Assembly (NCBI GenBank): GCA_012295275.1
Contig: CM022679.1
Span: forward strand, 12,205,915 to 12,269,914
Reading direction: 5' to 3'
Length of the DNA: 64,000 bases
Source of the DNA: Chrysomallon squamiferum
Lineage: Eukaryota; Mollusca; Gastropoda; Neomphalida; Peltospiridae
In this document: piece after piece, positions 46,711 to 57,883 of the stretch
How the letters are laid out: each line of letters starts with the position of its first letter
Position numbering within the stretch: the stretch's first letter is position 1
Notes under the pieces: model-generated
What the model saw: the letters and a program-made list of their open reading frames with translations, nothing else
Databases searched by the model: none
What the model was told of the DNA's origin: nothing
Program-made: the position numbers and the translations under genes

Positions 46711-48941
46711 TACATTCACATATACATTCATATTGTTTCACAAAATAATCATACACACACACACATACACACACACATTCACACACACACACATATTGTT
46801 TCATAAAACACACACACATACATAACTCATACGTAAATCGTTTAATAATCAGTCATGTTTTATTTGTCTATTTTTATCTTTTTGAATTCAAAATTACATT
46901 AAAAATATAGAATTAAAATCTAATTTAACAGCATTACATATTAGCACGTAGATGATATTTAAAAATACTCATACAGGCGGTTTATTTCAAATTATGTTAC
47001 AATGAACATACCAGTGATAACTTTCAGTAACCGTTTTAGTTTCAGGTTTTTTTACTATCGGCCTACACTTTGTAATATTTCATCATAAGCATGTGAGTAT
47101 TACCAAACCTGACAACACAGCATAACACTTCGGTGATATGTTTATATAATTATATATAATAACTACATCATACAATTTGTATTACGTGAACCATTAATCA
47201 ACTTTGTTTTAGTGTTATTATCTATCGGCTTGCTTCAAAGTAGCGTTATATCAAAGGATATCAGTAATAATTATAAATATATACTTGATGCCAATGTTTA
47301 GAATCTAAACAATATCGCATTAAAATTGTTTAAAATATCTGCATTATTAATTTTCATTGTATTAAGTGAAACAAAAATAACAATATACCATTTTTAATCA
47401 ACATATGATTAGTTTTACTGTCGGCCATAATATTACAAATAATAATTATAATACTTGACAACACTGTCCAGAATTATACATACTCACTGTACAAAATGAG
47501 GAAGAATATATAACCTATAAGGTAAATTTCATTATTAATTTTGTAACTGTAATATGTTACGAAATTTTACTGTCATTAATCCACTTGATATTATATCACG
47601 TTCAAATACGACATTTAAAGCGATCAAATACAATGAACAGCAGTTGGTAATACTGCACGTTATTATATTAATGCACTTGTATTATTTTGTTAGAAAAATA
47701 TATTAAGAATAATGGATAAAGTATTACTCTACCTTTACTTACTGACCCAAATACTGCGTATGACGACTATATTAAATGTGTTTTTTTTTCCTTCTTTTTT
47801 TTCCTCTTTTTTATCAGAACATTATTAAACTGATTTAGTAACGATTGCAGTTGTTGTTGAGTGGTTTTCCTTCTTTTTTACCTTTTTTTACCTGTTCTGG
47901 GGCGAGAGATGGGTTTTTGTTATTGCTTTTGTTGTTATTAATATTAATTTAATACTTTCACAAGTTAATGATTGATATGAAATAATAGACTTTTAAGCCT
48001 TTATGCACACACACAGAGACACATCGGCAACATCGATTGTGTCCTAATTCGCTTACAGTACAAATATATAATTATAAATTAAACTTATAATTAATATAAT
48101 AAATAAGACAAATTTATGTTAAAAATATTTTATCGCGCGCACACACGCACACACACACACACAAACACACATCCACTTTAAACCATTTTCTTAACAATTT
48201 AGTCATTTCCACAGCATTTTGCCAGATTACAATAATCCATTTTTTAATCATTCAGAAAGCAACTCAAGTTGAAAAAATTATGTAAGTCAAACACACTTAT
48301 ATCCAAACTGCCAATCACGCCCAAACTTGTTTCAACTACCAAGCCCGCTTATTCACTGGTATCAGGTAAAGTCATAAAATGACCCCTCAGTACACCTGTA
48401 CAGTCAATATCTTTCCAAACTCAGGTGTCATTGTCCCTGGCATTCGCCAGGAGCAGTCGGCGACCAAATCAGAACAAAAGGTAACAGTTGTAAGCGTACC
48501 TCGAGGCCTGGTATATAAGCAGAACTTTGTAAAAAAATCAATTTAATCACAATTGATTGCAAAGGATGTAGTAAAAATGGAGATAATATTGACAGACGCG
48601 GTTTGTATTTAGTGTGAGAAATTTAATACCGGTTGTGGGAAATATCAAAGTCACATGAATACTTAGTTCTAATACCGTTTTTTTTTATTTAATAAAACGA
48701 TTTGGAGAAAGGACAGGGTTTTCATTTGGAAATCAGAAATTTAATAGCGGTTGTGGAAATCAAAGTAATATCAGTGCTTATTCCTAACATTTGCTTATTG
48801 AAATGCAACAAGGGAATAATATCAGTTGTATAATTGGGATTATTTTCTTAGCTTTAAAACTAATAATTTTAAAGCAATACATCAACTAATAAGTTAAAAT
48901 ATTCTTGCTGCCTTATACTATACGGAGAGAGAATTATCTAC

Positions 48942-48979
48942 GTATGTATGTATGTATGTATGTATGTATGTATGTATGT
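48942..48979. repeat. (GTAT)n microsatellite
   Basis: About nine GTAT units. Confidence 0.95.
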
Positions 48980-49188
48980 GTGTATGCAAAAGCCTTGTAC
49001 TGAATATCAGTATAAATCACAGAATAATTATTATATTACTGCATTCTGTGCCCGTTTATTATACTAACACTTCGATTACACTGAGAAAAACAAAAAACAT
49101 ACAGAAAACCTCCTATCAGCAAAACAGCCACAACCGCTGTCCTTATAAACAGTAGACAACTAAACAAACTAATAATTTAGTAAACGCT

Positions 49189-49620
49189 TACCTTAATAAC
49201 ACACAGTCGTTGATTGGTATGTAAATCTTTCTGATTACACCATTAGAAAATACTCCAGATTAGTCCAGGAAGTGAAGAATTTGGTTTCGCTACATCCACA
49301 CCGCACAACGCATACCTGTCATTTGCTGGACAAACCACAAACTATCGATCAACTATCCACGTGTTTGCTTTATCTTTAAACACACAGGGACCCGCGGTGA
49401 CGTTACGCATGGAGGTAACCAATCTCAAACGTCGGCCAAGGCATCGCCCGGCAGGAGCGGGTCGAACGGGTGGTGGGACACGGTATCAGTGGGTTGACGG
49501 GTGGTGGGACACAGTATCACTGGGTTGACGGGTGGCGTTGTAGTCCTGTAGTGATGGGATGGTATTTTGTTATGTGTGTTTGTGTTAGTGTTTATGTGTG
49601 TTGCTTGACTCAGTGACCTC
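49189..49620 (-). promoter_or_regulatory. Candidate 5' exon or promoter region (for gene A)
   Basis: On the minus strand TTATTAAG|GTAAGCG is a strong donor at 49189/49188. The sequence upstream on that strand (49260-49600) is clearly more GC-rich than its surroundings and includes a CRE-like GTGACGTTACG at 49397-49407 and two 31-bp repeats. This could be an untranslated first exon spliced to the gene A start exon. No transcript evidence is available. Confidence 0.3.
49468..49529. repeat. Two 31-bp tandem repeats, GC-rich
   Basis: Units 49468-49498 and 49499-49529 (GGGTGGTGGGACAC at the start, GGGTTGAC at the end) differ at two positions; a partial third begins at 49530. Confidence 0.9.
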
Positions 49621-49672
49621 ATTGTCTGATAATAACTGTTTTATTATTTAACAAAGAAATATATTCCCATAT

Positions 49673-49674
<2 letters not shown>

Positions 49675-49735
<61 letters not shown>
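49675..49735. repeat. (CAGA)n(CA)n array
   Basis: CAGA units switch to CA, followed by a short TA run. Confidence 0.94.
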
Positions 49736-49744
<9 letters not shown>

Positions 49745-51311
49745 TTATTTATTGTGTTGTTGTTTTTAGTCTTTTTTTAATTTAAACAATGTTATATAAC
49801 TAAAAAAAATTCTTTGTTTTGGAAATAAAACAACTAAAACAACAACAGCAAAAATATAAAAAGAAGATGTAAAAGGAAAACAAAAAAAATAATATACTAG
49901 TAACTTTAAAAATATATATATAAATAAAAAAAATAATTAATAAATAAATAAATAAATAAAATAATAAATAAAAAGAAACAGATGGTAAAAACTGCAGACC
50001 CGCCACTGGAATCCCATCCTTTAATCAAACCTCTCATTATTAACTTTACGTATTACGTATATATATATATAAAATAACTTACAAACGATATCTATACACT
50101 AAATAATTTAAATTCCATAAAGATTACTCTAACATCAATCTTTCACACACCTTCCTTTGTGCATCACCTCTCCCAATCCCGTCCCCTGGAATGGTTCTCT
50201 TAATCCACCCTAACATTCCTGTCACGCATGTTTGGTTATGAATCGAGTTACCTGGTTGTGATAATATTCTGGCGAGGTGACAAAAGCTTAACTGTCAGTA
50301 ATGCATGCAGCTCTATTCAGTTAAACAATGGATGATTTTCACTCTTCACATTTTTTGTTTTTGTTTTGTTTAAAGTATATTAACAGAAAAAGGACCATGT
50401 GAAACAGGTGTATACTACAAATATAGTTCAACGATTGGTAAAATTTAAGCTAGGATCGCGTGATCTTGTAAGCATGTGTTGCTTTCAAGGGAGTTGAGGG
50501 ACTAGAGGTAAATGGGTGTGGTTGCAGTAACTTCATGATTTCTTTTATTTCTGGTTTTCAATTATGGCTATATTTTACAGTTTTTATAATCTGCATTTTT
50601 AAAAGCAATAACTAAAAATCGGGGTGTTGCTGTGAAGATTTAGCTTTAAGAAAATTACTTTTAGCCTCTCCAACCCAAACGTATATACAAAATTTATTTT
50701 TTTATTGTTATTTTTAGATATGGTGAGGCCCTAAGTTATAGAAGAATTTAGAAGACATATTTATTAAGTTTTGACAGAGAATGTTATCGTATAATAAATG
50801 GACTAAAACTCATAAGACCGCCGAGATCTAGCTTTTCAGCTCATAATTAAATCTGCCCATGAACTTTGGACCTGTTCCTGATAAGACCATTCTTTCTGCA
50901 ATTTGGTCTTTTTAAAAAAATATATATTAGAAGAACAGTAAAGGCAAGCTGTTTCAGACTCAGCTGCAGTGTTTGTTTTCAGATTATACAACATGAATAA
51001 AAATAAGCAGCATCTGCTTGTGTAGAAAATAATTAATAATGAATTTCATTATTACACCCAGAACGTTGGGCTACTACTTCCTGTGACCTTTTTAACTTTT
51101 GATCTAAACGGACATAGATTCAAAACAACTTAGTAGTAAATATATCAAATGAGCTCATGTAATCATGTAGATATTACGGTCCGTTGTATTTGTTGTTCTT
51201 ATTGTTATTATTTCTTACCGAACGAACATATCAAAAGATTTATGAGACACTGGCTGGAGGTGGGTACAGAGAATAACATAACAGTTACATAATTATTCAT
51301 TTATATGTTTT

Positions 51312-51347
<36 letters not shown>

Positions 51348-51443
51348 TATGAATAAAACCCCATCCAAACCAACAACAAACAAAAATAAAAACAACCAAA
51401 CAAACAAATAAAAACAATTTTTAAAAACATAGTGGCACATACA

Positions 51444-51516
51444 GCCTCTATAGCTCAGTGGATAGAGCACTGGTCTTGTAAACCAGGGGTCGTGAGTTCG
51501 ATCCTCACTGGAGACT
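51444..51516 (+). tRNA. tRNA-Thr (TGT)
   Basis: A 73-nt cloverleaf. D stem GCTC/GAGC, anticodon stem CTGGT/ACCAG with loop CTTGTAA (anticodon TGT at 51477-51479), T arm GTGAG TTCGATC CTCAC. The acceptor stem GCCTCTA/TGGAGAC has one C-A mismatch (positions 2 and 71). A and B box promoter sequences are intact. There is no nearby T run downstream, so function is slightly uncertain. Confidence 0.88.
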
Positions 51517-52149
51517 AAAACAATTAATATTATGTATGTATTTTTAATAAAATAACACATCCGCTGAAACTGTGCTCATCACTTAGAATAACGTGTATAC
51601 TAAAAAATGAAAACCCATCACAAAACTCTTAGAGACAGCAGTGTATGGTGAATATGTCATCATATACTTATACAAAACTTAATGACTTGACGGAGACATT
51701 AGTGTTGTTACCACGAGACTACATAGTACAGTACACATACACAGCCTAGATGTTCCAGTTTTTCTTTATAAACATATATTATTTTAACCCATATCTACCC
51801 AAGGTAAAACATTTTGGTGACAGTTTTGAGTTTATCACATTTGTCTCTGATTTACATTAAATTAGGCATAAATAATTATTATTTAGAAAAAAAACCGTTG
51901 TTTTGTTAAAGTTGGAGGAGTGCCCCTCCGCATGATGCAGTAGGTTCAGTTAGGTACGGGGTTTTCATATTGAAATATACGGCTTCGATTGTATTTGAAA
52001 TGTATGGATACATGTTATAACATGAAAACTGTACCTCAGAAGAAGATTTATTGCCAAAACAAATTAAGAAGAGAAATCTGACAATGTAATAATATTCTCA
52101 ATCATGCTTTTATAAAGCACTGTTTCTGCTTCTGCATGTTTCCAGTGAA

Positions 52150-52640
52150 ATGTCCTTCTCTATCCTGCCTGATTTCTTTGGGAATTTAAGGCCTCAGTCC
52201 GTGGAGATTCATTGTTGATCTTTTTTCTCCAAGTACTTTGGACGATAAGACAAATGTATTATAGCCAAATAACACCACAATTGCCAGACAGGTCCTGCAG
52301 TCATGGCGGTTTGGCATCGACGCTATGATTACCTTTGTCATGTCGGGTCTTAGAGCTTGACTAGCGTAGTCCATAACAAGAATAACTGAAACAGTTCCAC
52401 AGTACCCAACCTGTTTTTGAGCAAGCTGAATATTCTATTATGGGCCAAGATTGTTGTATTTGGTGGTAGAAGTTCTTGTCTTTAAATGATCTGTGCTGGT
52501 TTCTCGTGATGGTTGTTGCTGGTGGTGAGTCAATGTGGATTTAACCTTCTTGTCTGGATTGTTCTGCTTGATTTTGTTTATTTTATCCCTGTCCTGATCT
52601 GTTGAAGAAAGGCGTTCATATTCAGATTCAGTGGCATTCT
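52150..52640 (-). pseudogene. Possible relic of unrecognised coding sequence
   Basis: One minus-strand frame reads with few stops: a hydrophilic part (SEYERLSSTDQDRDKINKIK), two stops, then VGYCGTVSVILVMDYASQAL and onward to a stop near 52186. A CAAAAACAG|GTTGGG acceptor-like site separates the parts. I cannot assign a family; it may be a stray exon, a transposon fragment or chance. Confidence 0.25.
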
Positions 52641-54223
52641 TATTATTTCTCAGTAATCACAACTTTGAAACACAACGGCTTCTGCTTCAAAAAAAATCTC
52701 TCGATTTAAATTATGAATGCCACCTCTATTGTGATCAGATTCTGAACTGTCACCTAGAGTCTAGTGTAAACAGCCAATCCAAAAAAATCATCATCTTCAA
52801 AAGTGGATGGCATACTGATGCTGTAGCTTAGAAAAATAAATAGATAAAAAAAATAATAATAACATTGTTCCACCTTCAATAGTTTCAGAATGCACCCAAC
52901 AATTGCATTATAATTTTTATTAAAGTTTCAAGGAAAATTTAATATTCAAAAATATTAATGTTAAGACTTAATTCTGAACACTGTTACAAATCTCAATACA
53001 CCAGCATTTCGAAAATATATCTTTTGAATAATTAGTAAATTAACTGTTTTGTCCTAAACAAGTTTTTTTCTTCTTTCTTTCTTTCTCCCCACTTTTGAAA
53101 CTGCTAGAAAGTTTCAGTGATTGGCATAAACATGTCGCCTTTTTATGCACAAGTAAGAAAACAGAAATAATACATAATTAATGTTGTTACAAATCACTTT
53201 TTGTTTTCTTAAATCTAGACACCAAAGATAGGGTGCAATAAATTATGTAATAATTGTAGTGAGAAAATAATATTCAAAATACATTCCTACAAATAAGAAA
53301 TATATAAAATAAAATGATAATGGTAATAATAATAAATGAATGAATGAATAAATGAATTCATAAATAAATAAATAAATAAATTAATGATCGAATTCACAAC
53401 CCCTATTTATACTAGCAATGCTCCGGTGAGCTGTAGAAGACTTCAGTTTCAGCTAAAATTTCAAAGGTTAATTTGCATATTACCCACAATGCAATGTATT
53501 TCGAACCAATATGATATCATATAATTTATTGGCTCTGAACAATAAAATTAATGCCCCACTTTTCTTCGTTGGGAAAAAATACTTTTCTTAAGTTCAGATC
53601 AAAACAATAATTTGTATTTTAATATTTAAATAACTATATCAATTTCATCATGAAAATATATAGGCTTAAAAACTTTCAGTGACTTCATTAGACTTTAAAA
53701 TGATATCGTTTTAAAAAGAAACTGAATAATTTTCAAACAAATCTTTTCTTTGCCCTCTTTAACCCCCAAGGCTTAGTTTAAAAACCTTGATTTTTTCCCC
53801 ATCAAATTACGACCATAAACGATATTTCCCTTCTGGCAACAACTAATTAGCATATTTGACCTAGTTACCTAAAGATATAAAAGTATATTTAATAGTTTTT
53901 CCTGAAACAAATATAAGTTTGTTTTGAGTCATTTCATATTTTGAACAGCTTTTATTTATTTATTTGTTTAGAAAAAACCATTTTTCTAAAATGGAAACAA
54001 ACAAAATAATAAATGAGGAATTAAAAACCTGTTTACAGTTAACATTGTCAGACTACGTAAATTATCAAGTACTTCTTAGCTTTAATGTAGCTAGAGTTAA
54101 TGCCCTTGAAATTGGAGATCTTTTTCATTTTGTTTTATTGTACTTGTTATAAAACAAAATTCGCAGGTGCATAATTATAAGACATTTTATAACAGATTAT
54201 TAAAAAATCAATTTACAAGTTTA

Positions 54224-54296
54224 AGCCTCCAGTGAGGATCGAACTCACGACCCCTGGTTTACAAGACCAGTGCTCTATCCACTGAGCTATAGATGC
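54224..54296 (-). tRNA. tRNA-Thr (TGT), second copy
   Basis: Matches the copy at 51444 at 71 of 73 positions, in the opposite orientation. Anticodon TGT is at 54263-54261. The acceptor stem GCATCTA/TGGAGGC has one A-G mismatch (positions 3 and 70), different from the other copy. A T6 run about 30 bases downstream on the minus strand could terminate RNA polymerase III. Confidence 0.88.
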
Positions 54297-54619
54297 TGCT
54301 GTTTAGCTTGCACCTATACACAACAATCAGCTAAACAATATTAATATTTTAACGATTAAAAAGAACGAAAAACAGTTTCTGAACGTAGTCTGTGCTGTCC
54401 TGTCTTGTGAAAGTGCTTATGAAAGATCCCTTACTGAGAACCGAAATAGAATAGAACAACGCCATTTTTGTTCATTTTGAATTTCCTCTATTTTTCTGTT
54501 TACATCCATATAAATTATATGATCGTAAATTTCAAAGGTCTACCATTAATTTTGTTTTTATCCAAGTCTCTTAATTAAACAGCACTGGTCATCGACAAAC
54601 GTGGCACAGTTACATATTT

Positions 54620-54620
<1 letters not shown>

Positions 54621-54664
<44 letters not shown>
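54621..54664. repeat. (TG)n microsatellite
   Basis: Uninterrupted TG run. Confidence 0.95.
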
Positions 54665-54666
<2 letters not shown>

Positions 54667-55341
54667 CTCCTATTATAATTTGTTTTCTAGTAGAGAAAGT
54701 ATTAATATAAATAATTTGATCCTACTGCACGTTTCCGATTCAGAATTAGTTCGTTATTTTAATTACACTCGAAAGGACGAGAAAATCGTTTCACTTATTG
54801 TAAAATAAAAGATTCACTGGTTATTTTATTTTATTATTTATATAACTGCTACATTACATTTGACAATTATTACAATCTTTATAATCACACATTTTAGTTT
54901 CGTACTTGGTCACGTGTTCGAAAAATTACATGTGCCTCGCGAAAATGCGCGTAATTTGCACGTGAAGGGAAACAGTTATAATTGATTAAAATAAATAATA
55001 ACCTAATTATATTAAACTAACTGACGTCGTATGAAACGTTCATCTTTGATATGGAATTTTCTACTGGATTGTAAAACAAATTAAATGAAAGATCAATATG
55101 AGTATATATGTACGTCTAATGAAATCCGTCTTTGATGTGATGAGATGTCTTGTGTTTTGGAACAGATTAAAGTTCTCGAGTCTGAAATGAAACAAACAAA
55201 TTTATGGTTATTATGACCTTAAATCGAATATTTCCTATTCAAAGGATTCTTCTTTTTACTTTCTTTCTTGTTCACTGGTAGAACTAGACGATGGTAAAAT
55301 CAAGAGCTGTGAATTCATTTTTTAACGAAGACATTTTGTAT

Positions 55342-55346
<5 letters not shown>

Positions 55347-55384
<38 letters not shown>
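55347..55384. repeat. (TA)n microsatellite
   Basis: Uninterrupted TA run. Confidence 0.95.
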
Positions 55385-55388
<4 letters not shown>

Positions 55389-57061
55389 GGAAACCTTTAC
55401 CAGAGATTGTTATGTTTTAAGGTATGTGATGTTAAATAAATACTGTAGTAAAATTTAAGAACATTATTATTATTATTAATGTTGTTGTTGTTGTAGTTGT
55501 AGTTGTTTGTGTTGTTGTTGTTGTTGATCTTGTTTTTGTTTTTCTTCTCTTCTTCATTTTTCTTTTTCGTAAAATTATTATTATAATAATCACAGTTATT
55601 AATATAAATGGAGAGACAACTCTGGAGAGCTGCTGTGAACGGGCTGTGAGCCAGCAAGGAAGTAATATACAATGTAACTAAATGCGTATTAAAATGAATG
55701 TTCCAATAGCTACTGCGGGTCTGTAGGAAAATAGTTATTCTATTTAACACAGAATGAATCCATTCAGGCTTCAGTTAAAACGTTTTATTATTTTCTCCAT
55801 CAAATACACAAGCATAATTCCTTTCTCCTATAGATGAAAATTTCTTGTAGTCGATTTAATTACTTAACTGTTTGAAATGTTCTTGTAATCCACTGATGTT
55901 TCAAATAGGGTAGTCTTAGAAACATCATATCGGGCAGTCTGGGCTGCTTGCATAAGACAGTTAGTGAGTTAGAAATTTAATTAGAAAAAAAGAACAGCTG
56001 TAGCATCTTTACATCCCATCAATTTCAGTCAGGGCAGGAGAAGGTATCAAGCGGCGAACCAAAATGATTCTAAGTGTCGATCGTTGACGATTCGAAATCT
56101 CAGAGCCTGTAGACTGTAAAACCTGATACTACGTGGGTCTACTACGAAACCATGGATTCTATGACCACAAAAACCTGATTGCTATGGATACTGAAAAACC
56201 CATTTGCTCTGGATGCTAAAATCTGACAGTCTAAAAACTAATGTCTGTAAACTCTAAAATCTTATGAATATGGTCTCAAGACCTTCATTAGGGTTCGACG
56301 ACGGTGAAAAAGAAGAAGAGGAAGAAGAAGAAGACGACGAACCCTATAACAGCTATAGACTCTGAATTTTGATAACTGTGCACAGAACAAAATCATAGCT
56401 AAAACCAAATAGCTATGGTTATAATGTCAAGCAACTGTTTGTAGTTAATTTCAACAAGCCAGTTTAATTTTAACAAAGATAACATTGTCAATGACAAAAT
56501 TATTTACTAAAGTTTCATATTACAACGTTAGAGTTTTAAAACTAAACACCAACAGTTTATGAAAATATATTTTATTGCGACAAAGCCATTATTATCTTTC
56601 CAGATATAATTGTATATTAAATTATCTACAATTCACACAATAAACTATGCATTATTCAATATTGTAATAAATCATTTCATTAAGAACGATATTTTCCCCA
56701 CAATACTGATTTTGACATGTCACTAAAATCAAATTGTATATATAAATAAAAATATACATCTCAGTATGAATTGATAGATTCAGTATTAATGTAATTTTTA
56801 TAGGTTAAGCTTTACAGAATCGTTGCTGTAAAAATAACAGTAAATGACTGATTAGTAACTGTTTATATACAGAGCTTTTTCATTGTCGTATAAGATTATA
56901 TATTAAACTGAATTAATTCAGTGACTGATTCACATATCATTTATTGGGTTTTTCTGCATTCATTCATTCTTACGACTAACGAAACATCACATTTGCTGCT
57001 CAAGATTAATATACAAAAACACTTACATATCATCCAATTATCTCCCTTACTCCGTTCTTAA

Positions 57062-57065
<4 letters not shown>

Positions 57066-57124
<59 letters not shown>
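57066..57124. repeat. (TC)n microsatellite
   Basis: Uninterrupted TC run about 760 bases beyond the gene B stop codon; it reads (GA)n on the transcribed strand. Confidence 0.95.
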
Positions 57125-57126
<2 letters not shown>

Positions 57127-57883
57127 CAAACTAATTATATTAAAATGTAACAGTATTATCACTAATATTAAAATTAGTAAACAATATATTTATTACAGTG
57201 TTAAGTACTGTGTTAAGCTTTTTTATACACTATCGCTATACAAATAAAATATTTTGGATCCGAAGTTCGACAAATTGCGTAGTCTTCATTAATCATATAA
57301 AATGACAAATCACCAGACAGTTTATAAACTGGTGTATGTTATAAAAAGAAATTTTAGGATATATTTGTTAGAAGTTGCTAAAATATATCTTAAAACCGAC
57401 GTATCTAAATAAATATAATGGAAAATTTGTTGTTAACATGCAAAAACATAAATAAGAACTGTTGTATTTTAATTATTCTGAATTTTATATTAGTTTTCTC
57501 CTATTTTGACGTAATTCATAAGATACAGGACTTTTAGTATGCTCAACTCATTATTGTCAATCTCAGTTTATAATGTGCCTGTCAACCCACAGGTAAACAT
57601 TACAGATTTTAACAGATAGAAGTAAAAGACTAGAAAAGTTTGTTGTAGCTCAAGAAATTTTGTAATACGTACAAAGATCACATTAATCCTAAATCCTTAA
57701 TAAACTGAGTTCAAGATTAAAAACAATTTTTTAAATGTATAAAAAAAAAAAAAAAAAAAAAAATTATAATGATTGTTGTCAAACTGAATTTAAATTTTGT
57801 TACATTTCAGTGTTAGTCCTGTTAAGTAGAATCGTTGTTTTTCTTTTTATATCACTTTCGAGTCTGGACAGTAACGTTCAGCA

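Larger units (their letters stand above)
49736..57883. other. Gene-poor stretch downstream of gene B
   Basis: Holds two tRNA genes, a weak coding-like relic (52150-52640), an imperfect minisatellite (56100-56460), and (TG)n, (TA)n and (TC)n tracts. No intact protein gene seen. Confidence 0.65.

Noticed and set aside
46517-46825. Poly-His/Thr frame and similar CA or GA repeat frames (for example 29229-29585, 41757-42133)
   Set aside because: Dinucleotide repeats translated in an open frame; no gene support.
49468-49529. Two regular 31-bp repeats considered as a CRISPR-like array
   Set aside because: Directly adjacent tandem units with no spacers, in a eukaryotic genome.
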